Shown here: positions 44,783 through 53,913 of the stretch, piece by piece
How positions within the stretch are numbered: the first letter of the stretch is position 1
Layout of the letters: the number at the start of each line of letters is the position of its first letter
Made by a program: the position numbers and the translations under genes
Notes under the pieces: generated by a model
What the model saw: the letters and a program-made list of their open reading frames with translations, nothing else
Told to the model about the DNA's origin: nothing
The model's database searches: none
NCBI GenBank assembly: GCA_964496125.1
Contig: CAZBXE010000002.1
Span: 124,001-188,000 of the forward strand
DNA length: 64,000 bases
DNA from: CAZBXE01 sp964496125
Lineage (GTDB): Bacteria; Chlamydiota; Chlamydiia; Chlamydiales; CAZBXE01
Direction of reading: 5' to 3'

Positions 44783-46189
44783 TTAGCGATAGCCCCTAGC
44801 GCCAGCTAAAGGATTGTTTGTTCTGGGCTCAGGGAGTAAAGCGCTGGCTACCTGATCATCTTCATAAATATTTACAGGAAGGCTAAGAGGTGGCACAGCT
44901 GTATCTTCTTTTGCAAGGCTTGTGAGGTTCACTTTTTCAAATGTCATTGGTTCGTCAACGGGTCTAAAAAAGAGTCTTTCTAAGCATTGTTCGTCGCTGT
45001 CAGCTTTGGCAAAAGATGTGCTTTTGCTATAGATACTGAAAAAGTCGTCCTCGGAAGGTTCGTCTTGGACCACGATCTCTGATGGCTCTCTTGTCTCCCC
45101 ATCATAGAAGAGGGCAAGCAAGGCTTTTTCCCGGTTGGCGGGCTCGCCAAGATCTGTAAAGAGATCATCTGATACAAGGTAGGAGGCTTGGTATTCCTTA
45201 GTGTAGAGGGATGTCCAAGGGTCAAAAGAGGTAGCGCCAGCACTTGTGATTTTTTCTATCTCGTGCGCTCTGTCACTTGTAATATAAGAAAAAGGATCTG
45301 TTTCCTCGAAGACATTGTTCTCACTTCTTGCAAGAGGCTCCTCCTCTTCTTCTTGGAAAAGAAGAGAGATCAAGTTCTGAGAGCGGGTGGAGGGCTCTTC
45401 GATGAAAGAGCATTCAACGGGTGCATTTTTTCTATTGAGATGGTGCGTTTTTTCGAAAGCAACCACTTCTTCTTCCCTTTCAATCATGAGAGGAGAGAGG
45501 GAAAGAGGGGTTTCTTCACAGTCCAGCTGTTCGTAGAAAGCTTCAATACTTGGAACTGTCTGCTCCCCATAATAGGAGTAACAATAGGTATCGACGGGCA
45601 CATCCTTCTGGAGTTGCACGACCGTGACGTCGAATACGAGTATATCATTTGCTGAGCCATCTTTTTTCCCATAAGCGAGGTCTGGGTGAATAAAGAGGCG
45701 TCTTTTTTCCCCCTCTCTCATTCCAAGAACCCCTTGTTTAAAGCCTGGGATCATTTCATCGAGAGGAAGTTCGATGGGTTCAATTTGGTTTTCAGTCGAC
45801 CCAAAGAGGGATCCATCCAGATACTTGGCAGTAAAATGGATGAGAGGCCTGGAGTGTTCTTTTACCGTTAGACCACCACCTTCTTGCAAGATTTCTATTT
45901 GGAGTTGACCTGGGAGAATTTCAACGATTGCAGTTTGCTGTTTATTTTCTTGGAGAAACAGGTCAATGGGATCTTTCGTTCTTTTTTTCTCTGCAGCAAT
46001 TCCAGATTTTTTTTTCATCCCTTGGATGACCTCTTCTAAGTTGATCGAGGGATTGTGCTCTTCTAACTTTTGCCAAAGCATTCGACCGAGCTCTTCAGAA
46101 GAGAAGCTGGACTCTTCGCACGGGGCTGTTTGAAACACTAACATAGCGACACAAACAATAGCAGAAAGCAAACGAGAATTGATCTTCAA
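44783..46189 (-). CDS. mip: FKBP-type peptidyl-prolyl isomerase (Mip-like) with long C-terminal extension
   Basis: Exported FKBP-type isomerase. The signal peptide is MKINSRLLSAIVCVAMLVFQ with the region TAPC near residue 24. The FKBP domain spans about residues 105-198: PLIHFTAKYLDGSLFGSTEN, IPGFKQGVLGMREGEKRRLF, IHPDLAYGKKDGSANDILVF. Chlamydial Mip is about 243 aa; this protein is 468, with about 270 extra acidic, low-complexity residues after the domain (for example FQEEEEEPLARSE). Extension function unknown; it could be surface exposed. Located beside trmL and trxA. Confidence 0.85.
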   Translation of the reverse strand: MKINSRLLSAIVCVAMLVFQTAPCEESSFSSEELGRMLWQKLEEHNPSINLEEVIQGMKKKSGIAAEKKRTKDPIDLFLQENKQQTAIVEILPGQLQIEILQEGGGLTVKEHSRPLIHFTAKYLDGSLFGSTENQIEPIELPLDEMIPGFKQGVLGMREGEKRRLFIHPDLAYGKKDGSANDILVFDVTVVQLQKDVPVDTYCYSYYGEQTVPSIEAFYEQLDCEETPLSLSPLMIEREEEVVAFEKTHHLNRKNAPVECSFIEEPSTRSQNLISLLFQEEEEEPLARSENNVFEETDPFSYITSDRAHEIEKITSAGATSFDPWTSLYTKEYQASYLVSDDLFTDLGEPANREKALLALFYDGETREPSEIVVQDEPSEDDFFSIYSKSTSFAKADSDEQCLERLFFRPVDEPMTFEKVNLTSLAKEDTAVPPLSLPVNIYEDDQVASALLPEPRTNNPLAGARGYR

Positions 46190-46255
46190 CCTATAACCCC
46201 GAAAAAGACTTTAAACTCCAGATATACTCCATGGGGCTCAATAAAGTCAATAGAT

Positions 46256-46429
46256 GTATACCCAAATAAACTGAAACGTCGGTTTCTGCCTGCGCCTTTC
46301 AGACTTTCAATTTTTGCCAGCCAGCATCGCTACGGTTTTTAACTATAGCTGTTTCGGCGCAGCTACACTTGCAAAAATTGAAAGTGCCTCCTTGGTATAT
46401 TCCCGACTTTTCAATTCATTTGGGCATAA
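46256..46429. mobile_element. MITE-like palindromic element, copy D (diverged)
   Basis: 174 bp in the 321-base gap between mip and the gene at 46511. It has the common architecture: GTATACCCAAATAAACTGAA at the left, TTTTCAATTCATTTGGGC at the right, ACTTTCAATTTTTGCC and GGCAAAAATTG-like arms, and a central GGTTTTTAACTAT. It is more diverged than A/C but equal in length, so it is an older copy. The rest of the gap (46430-46510) is AT-rich and probably carries the promoter of the next gene. Confidence 0.85.
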
Positions 46430-46510
46430 ACATAAAACACAAACAAGTTGACAGAATAATTAATTTTAGATCTAATTGTTCCACATATTTAAAATGAGAA
46501 GTCTTAAATT

Positions 46511-46966
46511 ATGCAATCAAATTTTAAAACACCAGCAAATAGTCACACTCCGGGTCTACCTGCAACTCCAGCAGCCCTCATTTCTCAGCCTCCAAGCGTG
46601 AATACAAACACCAAGAAAGTCGCTAACGAGGCAATGAAAAACCTGCATACGGGCGGGCAAATAGAGTCACATGGTTCTCAAGATGTTTTACCACCACCTC
46701 CTGCTTCCCTACATTGGCAGCCACATGAAACAGCCAGGTCACAATCAAGCAGTAGCTCAAGTTCAAGTTCAAGCTCATCTCCTTCTGGCCCACAAACTTT
46801 CAGGCCGCACCCTAGACACCAACTAGAGCAAAAGCGAGAGAAGACGCACCCAAGCGAGAGTGATAGCGACAGCAATCCAGCTTGGCTTAATGATCGCGAT
46901 CGAAATGTACGAACTAACCCTCAGAATGCCCTTGACTCAAGCGATAGTGATACGGATTGGGATTAA
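46511..46966 (+). CDS. Small poly-Ser protein with acidic Trp C-terminus
   Basis: A 151-residue, mostly disordered protein. Features: a Pro/Thr-rich N-terminus, DVLPPPPASLHW (59-70), a poly-Ser run (79-90), a basic segment (HPRHQLEQKREK), acidic repeats (SESDSDSNPAW) and the tail DSSDSDTDWD. The architecture (PPPP, poly-Ser, terminal DWD) parallels the larger protein at 35050, but no WH2-like or amphipathic segment is visible. No signal peptide. Possibly a type III effector; inference only. Confidence 0.6.
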   Translation: MQSNFKTPANSHTPGLPATPAALISQPPSVNTNTKKVANEAMKNLHTGGQIESHGSQDVLPPPPASLHWQPHETARSQSSSSSSSSSSSSPSGPQTFRPHPRHQLEQKREKTHPSESDSDSNPAWLNDRDRNVRTNPQNALDSSDSDTDWD

Positions 46967-47021
46967 GAAGCAATCAAAGAGAGGGTTTTTTCAAGGCAGG
47001 ACTGGGAACACAGCAAAATTT

Positions 47022-47085
47022 TAAAGAAGTCGGGCACGGGCACGAAAACGAGCTCTTCATTCATGATGTGTACACCAGTTGCCGC
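47022..47085. repeat. GTGCCC-type repeat, second copy
   Basis: Reading the minus strand: GGTGTACACATCATGAATGA, then GTTTTCGTGCCC GTGCCCGACTTCTTTAA. This matches 40017-40094, which has three extra six-base units in the GTGCCC array. The outer GTGTACAC / GTATACAC resembles the termini of the palindromic element, so it may be a shorter related family. Confidence 0.6.
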
Positions 47086-47105
47086 TAAAATAAATAGAGA
47101 GAACG

Positions 47106-48191
47106 CTACACTTGCTGAAGCGCATACATGAGAGCCGCAGGTGAGCGCTTCTTCCGCGCACCCCGCTTATCAGAGCGTTCTAAGTGAGGGCGTATCCCTT
47201 CAGCTGATTTTGCCCGGCTCGTAATTTCTTTGTAGGGCACATCTAAATACTTGTCGTATTGAGACTGCTTCACAAGCTTGCCGCGGTAAAACCATTTTGC
47301 CTTTACAATCTTATCTACGTAAGAAAAAGAGGGGCCATGCCGTTTGTCATCCGACCAATACACTTCTTCTACCACTGTCTTTCCATCACGATAACGCTTT
47401 TCAACCCCTTCCTTCTTCCCATGGGAATAAGGGACTTCCGCCGATTTCTCTCCATTTTTGAAGAGCATCGTTTCTCCATGCTGCTGCCCCTCCTCCCATG
47501 TCTCTACAGAAACAGGCTCACCTGCTGGCAAGAAGGTTTTTTTCTTCCCTTCGATCTTTCCATTCTTGAAGGGGATGATCGCTCTTGGATACCCGTTAGG
47601 ATGAAATTCTGTTCTTAAAACAACCTCTCCCTTATCAATTGTTTCTCTTGCAATCAGTTGACCGTAAGCATCGCGTTTTACTCTTAAACCTTTGCCCTTA
47701 TCCACTTGGTCTTCTACGTTATGATCCATATCGAAGTACTCACCACTCAATAGCTTTCCTTTAAAATAGGTTTCTGAGCTACGTGGGAAACCATTTTCAT
47801 ACCAATACGATACCGTTTGCTTATCTGGATTTACAATCTGCACTTCATGCATAGGAGTGCCAGAAGGGTAATTGATCAGCGTCTTTACAAGATTGCCCTG
47901 AAGATAGCTTTCTGTCTTCTCGATCACTTCGCTGTGAGGGAAGGTATAGGTTGTATTCCCCTCAAGGACACCGGCTCTTGTCGTCCTAACGACGACAACA
48001 CCATTTGGAAGTACCCGGGTAAAACGCTCTGGACTGTCTACCCTTTTTTGGCTAGGTTTTGGAGAAGCTGCTGTTCTCTGCATATTTCTTTGCGTGATCA
48101 CCTTGTGAACCATATCATCTTGGCGAGCTATGACAAAAGATGCACAAAACATCGCCAAAAAAATCATAGTTATTCTCTTTGACCCCATCAT
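47106..48191 (-). CDS. MORN-type / YwqK-like repeat exported protein
   Basis: A 361-residue exported protein with signal peptide MGSKRITMIFLAMFCASFVI. Repeats of about 20-23 residues with a core like YENGFPRSSETYFKGKLLSGE, FHPNGYPRAIIPFKNGKIEG and FKNGEKSAEVPYSHGKKEGV follow, typical of MORN_2/YwqK repeats. Basic C-terminus (DKRGARKKRSPAAL). It lies seven bases after pheT, as does CT476 after pheT in Chlamydia trachomatis (recalled). Function unknown; repeats usually mediate binding. Confidence 0.75.
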   Translation of the reverse strand: MMGSKRITMIFLAMFCASFVIARQDDMVHKVITQRNMQRTAASPKPSQKRVDSPERFTRVLPNGVVVVRTTRAGVLEGNTTYTFPHSEVIEKTESYLQGNLVKTLINYPSGTPMHEVQIVNPDKQTVSYWYENGFPRSSETYFKGKLLSGEYFDMDHNVEDQVDKGKGLRVKRDAYGQLIARETIDKGEVVLRTEFHPNGYPRAIIPFKNGKIEGKKKTFLPAGEPVSVETWEEGQQHGETMLFKNGEKSAEVPYSHGKKEGVEKRYRDGKTVVEEVYWSDDKRHGPSFSYVDKIVKAKWFYRGKLVKQSQYDKYLDVPYKEITSRAKSAEGIRPHLERSDKRGARKKRSPAALMYALQQV

Positions 48192-48198
48192 TTTCTCC

Positions 48199-50607
48199 TC
48201 AATTATGGCTCTTTGTTTTCCCGAGAGCTTCTAAGACTTGTTTTGTAAGACGACCATGTTCTGCATCGACCGCCTCCTGCGTCACTGTCTTCTCATCATC
48301 CCGGTAGGTGAAACGAAATGTTACATTCTTTTTCTTAGCTCCCACTTTCTCGCTTTGGTAGACATCAAGAAGCTGGAACTGTTTTAGGAGGGGAGAAGGT
48401 GTGTATTGCAAAATAGACACAATCTGCGAGTTCGGAACCTCATCTTCCAGGGTAACTGTCCAGTCCCTCTCCGAACCTGGATACATTGCAAGGGGCTTCA
48501 TCTGAGGCGTGCCTTTTAAAGAGTGGAGCAAATCATGCAAGTTAACCTCAGCAAAATAGACACGTCTTGGAATACCCATTTTCCGTAAGATGGAAGGATG
48601 GACTTCTCCAAAAGCCCCAACTTCGAGAGCACCCAGGAAAATGCCTGCCTGCCTCTCTGGGTGGAGGGTTGCGAGTTTTTGCTTTTTAAACTGAAAATCG
48701 GTAGTTCGCAGCTCTACGAGTAAATTCTCAATGATCCCTTTTAAATCAAAGAAGTCTACCTCTACCGGTTTTGGACTAAAATGGTAGGGTCTATTTTTTC
48801 CCATCAAGACGATGCCAGCCACAAGCTGCTCAACGTACTGATTCTCTTTCTTAAAGTGCACCCGACCCACTTCGAATCCTTGGATATCTTGGTTGAAATG
48901 ATCAAAGTTGTCTTTAAGTACCTGTAAAAGGCCAGGGAGCAAAGAAGGGCGGAGTATAGACTGCTCGATCGACTTGGGGTTCATCACTTGAACAAGATCG
49001 CCTGCTGCGGTTTCCGAACCATCGACTAAATCTAAAAGAGAAGGACCAATCAAATTACATGTGATAAATTCCTGCAATCCGTCGGCTACAAGCTGTGTTT
49101 TTACCTTTTTCTCAAAGACAAACATGGGAGAGTGAGGAAGCAAAGCCGTTTGGTACCTAGGACGGTGCCTGACCAGATTTTCATACCCGTAAATGCGAGC
49201 AACCTCTTCAATCAGGTCTACTTCTTCATGAATATCTACTCGGTAAGTGGGTACATCGACGATAAAAGTCCCTTCTCCATCCCATTTATAGGTAAATCCG
49301 AGACGCTTCCAAACCGACTCCACTTCACTAATACTAAGAGGCGTGCCTAAAAGCGTGCTTGCCCTCGCCAGGCGTAGCATGACTTTTTGCTTATCAAACG
49401 TTCTTTTTTTGTTATCCACCATCCCTGCAAGGACGTGCCCGCCGGCTACTTCTTTCATGAGAGAAATCGCCCTTTCTAAGGCAACAGGAGCATTGTTCGG
49501 GTTAGCACCCCTTTCAAAACGCCACGACGCATCTGTTCTAAGGCCAAGCCTTTTACTTGTCTTGCGCACGGCAACAGGTTCAAAATAAGCTGACTCTACG
49601 AGGACATTTACAGTGGTATTGCCAACTTCAGAATTCAGGCCTCCCATAATCCCTCCGATTGCCACGGGCTTATCCCGATCGCAAATGAGCAGATCCGCCT
49701 TGGTAAGAACTCTTTTCTTCCCATCCAGGGTAACAAAGGACTCTCCTTCTTTAGCTGTCCGTACATGAATCTCATGGCCGGCAACCAAATCAAAGTCGAA
49801 GGCATGCAAAGGTTGTCCCGTTTCAAGAAGGACGTAATTTGTAATATCCACGATGTTGTTCACAGGACGAACACCACACGCCTCCAAACGGCGTCGGATT
49901 TTGAGGGGAGAAGGCCCTATCTTAATCCCCTGTATGACTCTCGCACAATAACGAGGGCACTTCTCCTTATCATGAATATGCACATGGACGGCGTGATCTG
50001 TTGTCTCTTCGGCATCTTCAAGCACAGGAAACTTAGGGGGGATTAAGCAGCTATCAATGGCAGCAGCAAGCTCGCGGGCAAGGCCAATTACGTTTGCACA
50101 GTGAGCAAGATTTGGAGTAATTGAAATTTCAAAGATAGTGTCTGCTAAGATATCAGCTACATCAGATCCAAGCTCTTTGGAAGCATCAAACTCAATGATC
50201 CCCTCGCTTCTTTCACCAATACCTAACTCATCCTCTGCACAGAGCATCCCTTCCGACTCAACGCCCCGAATCTTTGTCTTCTTAATACGAAACTCCTCTC
50301 CCTTCTCATCAAAAAGAAGGGCGCCCACGGGAGCAAAAGCAGTTACAAGGCCAGCTCTGCAATTAGGAGCTCCACACACCACTTGGTAGGTATTCATCCC
50401 ATCAGTTACAGTAGCAAGAGTAAGCTTATCTGCGTTCGGATGTTTTTCTGTCGTCAGCACTTTGCCAACAACAACACCTTTAAACTTAAACTCTTCTTTC
50501 TCAAGGGAATCCACTTCAATGCCCACCATTGTCAGCCGAGTAGCTATCTCAGTGGGACTCATGGGAACATCAATATATTCTTTAATCCAAGACAGGGGAA
50601 ATTTCAT
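48199..50607 (-). CDS. pheT: Phenylalanyl-tRNA synthetase beta subunit
   Basis: Beta chain of the heterotetrameric PheRS (802 aa, normal). The N-terminal EMAP-like tRNA-binding domain has VVGKVLTTEKHPNADKLTLA, then the B3/B4 editing domain, B5 and the C-terminal ferredoxin-like anticodon-binding domain (PSPLLKQFQLLDVYQSEKVG). pheS is not adjacent. The MORN-type gene follows downstream after seven bases. Confidence 0.96.
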   Translation of the reverse strand: MKFPLSWIKEYIDVPMSPTEIATRLTMVGIEVDSLEKEEFKFKGVVVGKVLTTEKHPNADKLTLATVTDGMNTYQVVCGAPNCRAGLVTAFAPVGALLFDEKGEEFRIKKTKIRGVESEGMLCAEDELGIGERSEGIIEFDASKELGSDVADILADTIFEISITPNLAHCANVIGLARELAAAIDSCLIPPKFPVLEDAEETTDHAVHVHIHDKEKCPRYCARVIQGIKIGPSPLKIRRRLEACGVRPVNNIVDITNYVLLETGQPLHAFDFDLVAGHEIHVRTAKEGESFVTLDGKKRVLTKADLLICDRDKPVAIGGIMGGLNSEVGNTTVNVLVESAYFEPVAVRKTSKRLGLRTDASWRFERGANPNNAPVALERAISLMKEVAGGHVLAGMVDNKKRTFDKQKVMLRLARASTLLGTPLSISEVESVWKRLGFTYKWDGEGTFIVDVPTYRVDIHEEVDLIEEVARIYGYENLVRHRPRYQTALLPHSPMFVFEKKVKTQLVADGLQEFITCNLIGPSLLDLVDGSETAAGDLVQVMNPKSIEQSILRPSLLPGLLQVLKDNFDHFNQDIQGFEVGRVHFKKENQYVEQLVAGIVLMGKNRPYHFSPKPVEVDFFDLKGIIENLLVELRTTDFQFKKQKLATLHPERQAGIFLGALEVGAFGEVHPSILRKMGIPRRVYFAEVNLHDLLHSLKGTPQMKPLAMYPGSERDWTVTLEDEVPNSQIVSILQYTPSPLLKQFQLLDVYQSEKVGAKKKNVTFRFTYRDDEKTVTQEAVDAEHGRLTKQVLEALGKTKSHN

Positions 50608-50803
50608 ACTACCAACTCTTTTACAAATGAGTCATCTTACACAAAACCGATTTGAAAATCTAGGGTCTGGCTATTTTTTCCTCCTTCTTTTATACTGGAC
50701 GGTTTAACCAGGAGATTTTATGGCCAACATAACAGCGAAACTCTGTTCTTTTTTTCTTCTTTTTTGCATACTGTGTTCCTTTACTCAACCAGAGGACATT
50801 TCC

Positions 50804-51235
50804 ATGAAAAAAGAGCAAACACTCTCTATTATTAAACCCGACGGCGTAGGAAAAAACGTTATAGGGAAAGTAATTGACCGTTTTGAAACAGCAGGTCTGC
50901 AAATCGTCGCTGCTAAAATGATACAACTGTCAAAAAAAGATGCTGAAAAATTTTACGAGATCCACAAAGAAAGACCCTTTTATAAGGATCTTGTTAATTT
51001 CATGACATCGGGTCCTGTGCTTGTGATGGTCTTGGAAGGCCCAAATGCAGTGAAGAAAAACCGCGAGGTGATGGGTGAAACCGATCCGAAAAAAGCTGCT
51101 GCCGGAACCATCCGAAAAGACTTTGCGACAACAATTGATGAGAACGTAGTACACGGCTCAGACAGCGTAGAAAACGCCAAGATTGAAATCGGCTTCTTCT
51201 TTGCAGGCCGCGACATCGTCGAAAGAATACGCTAA
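50804..51235 (+). CDS. ndk: Nucleoside diphosphate kinase
   Basis: Exchanges gamma-phosphate among NTPs (143 aa from this ATG, the normal length). Motifs: TLSIIKPDGVGKNVIGKVID and the catalytic-loop segment NVVHGSDSVENAKIEIGFFF. An in-frame ATG 28 codons earlier (50720) has a better Shine-Dalgarno (AGGAG, six bases) and would add MANITAKLCSFFLLFCILCS, a hydrophobic signal-like leader. Which start is used cannot be decided by eye. Confidence 0.95.
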   Translation: MKKEQTLSIIKPDGVGKNVIGKVIDRFETAGLQIVAAKMIQLSKKDAEKFYEIHKERPFYKDLVNFMTSGPVLVMVLEGPNAVKKNREVMGETDPKKAAAGTIRKDFATTIDENVVHGSDSVENAKIEIGFFFAGRDIVERIR

Positions 51236-51241
51236 TCTTAC

Positions 51242-51262
51242 GGGGAGGGCTTCTTCCTCCCC
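51242..51262 (+). terminator. Weak hairpin after ndk
   Basis: GGGGAGG and CCTCCCC around a seven-base loop directly after ndk. The T run is missing, so it may be a mere transcript-end stabiliser. A second small hairpin CACGCCTGGCGTG lies near 51340, between two direct GAATTGCAAA repeats. Confidence 0.35.
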
Positions 51263-51364
51263 CCTCTCAACTTCAAAAACGAATTCAGAATAACTCCATG
51301 GCATAAAAATTTGCCTCGATTGGAATTGCAAACTTCCACGCCTGGCGTGAATTGCAAATTGGGG

Positions 51365-52090
51365 TTAGAGGTGGAATTGGGTGCCGAAGTAAGTACGGCG
51401 AGCCTGTTCACTCGAAAGCAGCTCGTCCACCGAGCCCGATAGAATCACCCTGCCCTGATGCACCAGATAGCTGCGGTCTACAATACTAAAAATCTCCCTC
51501 GCATTGTGGTCTGTAATCAAGACACCAATGTTCTTCTCCGACAAAAAGGAAATCATCCCTTTCACCTCTTCAATGGCAATCGGGTCAATATTTGCAAATG
51601 GCTCATCGAGCAGAAGAAATGATGGCCTTGCTGCAAGAGCCCTTGTGATTTCAAGGCGCCTTCTTTCCCCACCAGACAGGGAAGAGGCAATCTTTTTTGC
51701 AAGGGGCTCTAAATGAAGTTCCCCTAGCATCTCCTCAAGCCGCACCTTCCTCTCTTTCCTTGAAAGGGGAAGGCTTTCCAAAATACAAAGGATATTTTGC
51801 TCGACTGTCAAGCTGCGAAAGACAGAAGGCTCTTGCGCTAGATACCCAAGTCCCATCCTCGCACGAGCATGCATAGGAACTTCGGTAATATCCTGGTCTT
51901 GAAAAAAAACCTGACCAGCGTCTGGAGCAATGAGCCCTGCCGTCATATAAAACGCTGTTGTTTTCCCAGCCCCATTCGGCCCAAGTAAGCCTACAACTTC
52001 GCCTTCATCCACCTCGAAGGAAAGCTCATTGACTACCCACCTACCTCCATACATCTTTACTAGGTTTTGCACCTTTAGCTTTTTTTTCAT
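51365..52090 (-). CDS. lptB: LPS export ABC transporter ATPase
   Basis: ATPase of the Lpt machinery (241 aa). Walker A GLLGPNGAGKTTAFY, signature SSLSGGERRRLEITRAL, and Walker B FLLLDEPFANIDPIAI are canonical for LptB. It overlaps the LptA/C-like gene upstream by four bases. The lptB - LptA-like - kdsA order matches Chlamydia. Confidence 0.95.
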   Translation of the reverse strand: MKKKLKVQNLVKMYGGRWVVNELSFEVDEGEVVGLLGPNGAGKTTAFYMTAGLIAPDAGQVFFQDQDITEVPMHARARMGLGYLAQEPSVFRSLTVEQNILCILESLPLSRKERKVRLEEMLGELHLEPLAKKIASSLSGGERRRLEITRALAARPSFLLLDEPFANIDPIAIEEVKGMISFLSEKNIGVLITDHNAREIFSIVDRSYLVHQGRVILSGSVDELLSSEQARRTYFGTQFHL

Positions 52091-53910
52091 CTGCCAGGCC
52101 CTATCTTAAATCGTTCCAAAAGCGCAGTCATCTCCCGTCTTGAGAAAGTAAGACGCACATCACCGCTGCTTTCAACTCGCTCCTTCTTTGTTCTCGAATC
52201 CCGAGAAATCGTAATTTCAGGGGCTGCCAGCTCCGCATGGTTCAGCCTATCCAAATAAAGCACCTGGTTTCCTGGCTTCGCTAAGAGAATCATACGGTTT
52301 GTAAGAGGATAAAGCTGCACCCGATCAGCAAGTGCACACTGTAGCGGCGACCTCCCCCCCCCTTCTGTATACATCATGTTATGCCCCACAGCGACATTCC
52401 CCGACAACAAGATCAGCGCTGGAACAAAGGCTCCCTGCCTCTTCTCATAGGTGATCTCAATCCTCTCTGCATGCACCTCCCCCAGAGGATAGGTGAAAAC
52501 TACAGGGTCTTGATACTGTTGCTCTGCGCAAAAAGTATGATGCACGTGATCTAAGTCCACAGACCCATGACAAACAAGCGTATATGTCAGCCCCGACTCA
52601 TTGCTTCGCGAGAGCATGGTTTTCCCCTGGCAGTGAAACTGCTCCACCCCATTTTCTCCCCCTGCCAATAAGACCCCTACTGCCCCTTGCGTCTCTAGCT
52701 CTCCATACCCCTCCTGCTCCAAGAAGACGTGCCCTAAAAGATCGACCTTCCTCTCCGTCCAATTCCAAAGCAAAGAATCACTTGCAAAGAGTAGAGGCGC
52801 AATATCAGGCTCACTAAACAAAAGACGCCCCTTGCTCGCATCGCAAAGAACCCTCGTTTCAGGAGCGATCAGCTTGATTGTATCGGAGATAATGTTGCCC
52901 TTGCCAGTTACACTCACCTCACACTTGCTACCTCCTTGGCCAAAAGAGGAAAGAGTCACAATTCCCGTCTGCTTTTGCAAAAAAGCCTGATCCGACTCCG
53001 AGTGGAGCACCTCACCACAAGAAATTCTTACATTCCCATTTGCCTCCATCGACTCGATTTCTTCCCGTGACTTTAAAAAAATCGCGAGAAAACGGCTCTG
53101 CAACTCCACAGCAAGGGGCTGCTTGCCTCGGATAGGCACGTTTTCTTGGTAAACTACCCTTTCCGATTCAAGAAGAGAAAAGAAAGTTCCCTTGCGTCCC
53201 AAAAAATCAAGATTAGCCTCACCACACTCGATAGCACCGCCGCCTTCTAGATCCAGTCGCACCTTCTCTTTCAACTCGACAAAACCTCCCTTTTGCCACT
53301 CCAAAAAAGCGCCATGTTCTGCAGTGATAGACCCTAGAGGGATAGAAAGATCGAGTTTTTGTAAATCTAATCTATCTGTAGAAAGGTTTAGGCTGAGTAG
53401 ATCCGATGTTCCCTGGCCAATCAGCTCTAACCCCTCTACCGTTTCCGGCAGGAGGTGACCCGGAGCTACAAATCTTTTTAGCGTAGCCTCCCTTGCAACC
53501 AAAGTTTCATTTTGATAATCGTAGAGAGCACGACTTGCCACAAGAAAAGAGACGGTTTGGAACGGTCTTTCCTGATCATAAAAAAGTTCTTCTTGCAAAA
53601 GGATGGTGACATCAGAAAGATCCTCTTGAAAGCGCGTAGACTTCCCCTCTTGCTGCATGATGAGATCAGAACTTGCACTTTTTAGGCACATGGCATGCCT
53701 TTTTTCTTCCTTTGTAAAAAAGATCCGCTTTTCTACTTTTTTTCTCTTATGGGAGCTTGTACAGCAAGCAACCTTGAAAAAGCTTTCTTCTCTCTCCGAG
53801 GCAACAAGAAGTTTATGATATACCTCAACATCCTCCTTTGTTATCCTCGTAAGAAAAAAAGAAGAAACGCACAGAAGTGAAAGGAGAAAAAGAAGGAAAA
53901 CACACCTCAC
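52087..53910 (-). CDS. LptA/LptC-like periplasmic protein (OstA-like)
   Basis: A 607-residue protein with a short N-terminal anchor or signal (MRCVFLLFLLSLLCVSSFFL). Repeated beta-rich stretches (for example HAERIEITYEKRQGAFVPAL with ILLSGNVAVGHN near residue 500, and TISRDSRTKKERVESSGDVR near the end) resemble the beta-jellyroll of LptA/LptC. It is much longer than either, perhaps holding several OstA-like units. It lies directly upstream of lptB and likely carries LPS through the periplasm. No lptC-size gene is nearby. Confidence 0.7.
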   Translation of the reverse strand: MRCVFLLFLLSLLCVSSFFLTRITKEDVEVYHKLLVASEREESFFKVACCTSSHKRKKVEKRIFFTKEEKRHAMCLKSASSDLIMQQEGKSTRFQEDLSDVTILLQEELFYDQERPFQTVSFLVASRALYDYQNETLVAREATLKRFVAPGHLLPETVEGLELIGQGTSDLLSLNLSTDRLDLQKLDLSIPLGSITAEHGAFLEWQKGGFVELKEKVRLDLEGGGAIECGEANLDFLGRKGTFFSLLESERVVYQENVPIRGKQPLAVELQSRFLAIFLKSREEIESMEANGNVRISCGEVLHSESDQAFLQKQTGIVTLSSFGQGGSKCEVSVTGKGNIISDTIKLIAPETRVLCDASKGRLLFSEPDIAPLLFASDSLLWNWTERKVDLLGHVFLEQEGYGELETQGAVGVLLAGGENGVEQFHCQGKTMLSRSNESGLTYTLVCHGSVDLDHVHHTFCAEQQYQDPVVFTYPLGEVHAERIEITYEKRQGAFVPALILLSGNVAVGHNMMYTEGGGRSPLQCALADRVQLYPLTNRMILLAKPGNQVLYLDRLNHAELAAPEITISRDSRTKKERVESSGDVRLTFSRREMTALLERFKIGPGR

Positions 53911-53913
53911 ATG

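Noticed and set aside
53192..53880. Plus-strand frames within the LptA/C-like gene
   Set aside because: No ribosome sites and antisense to a gene in a tight minus-strand operon.
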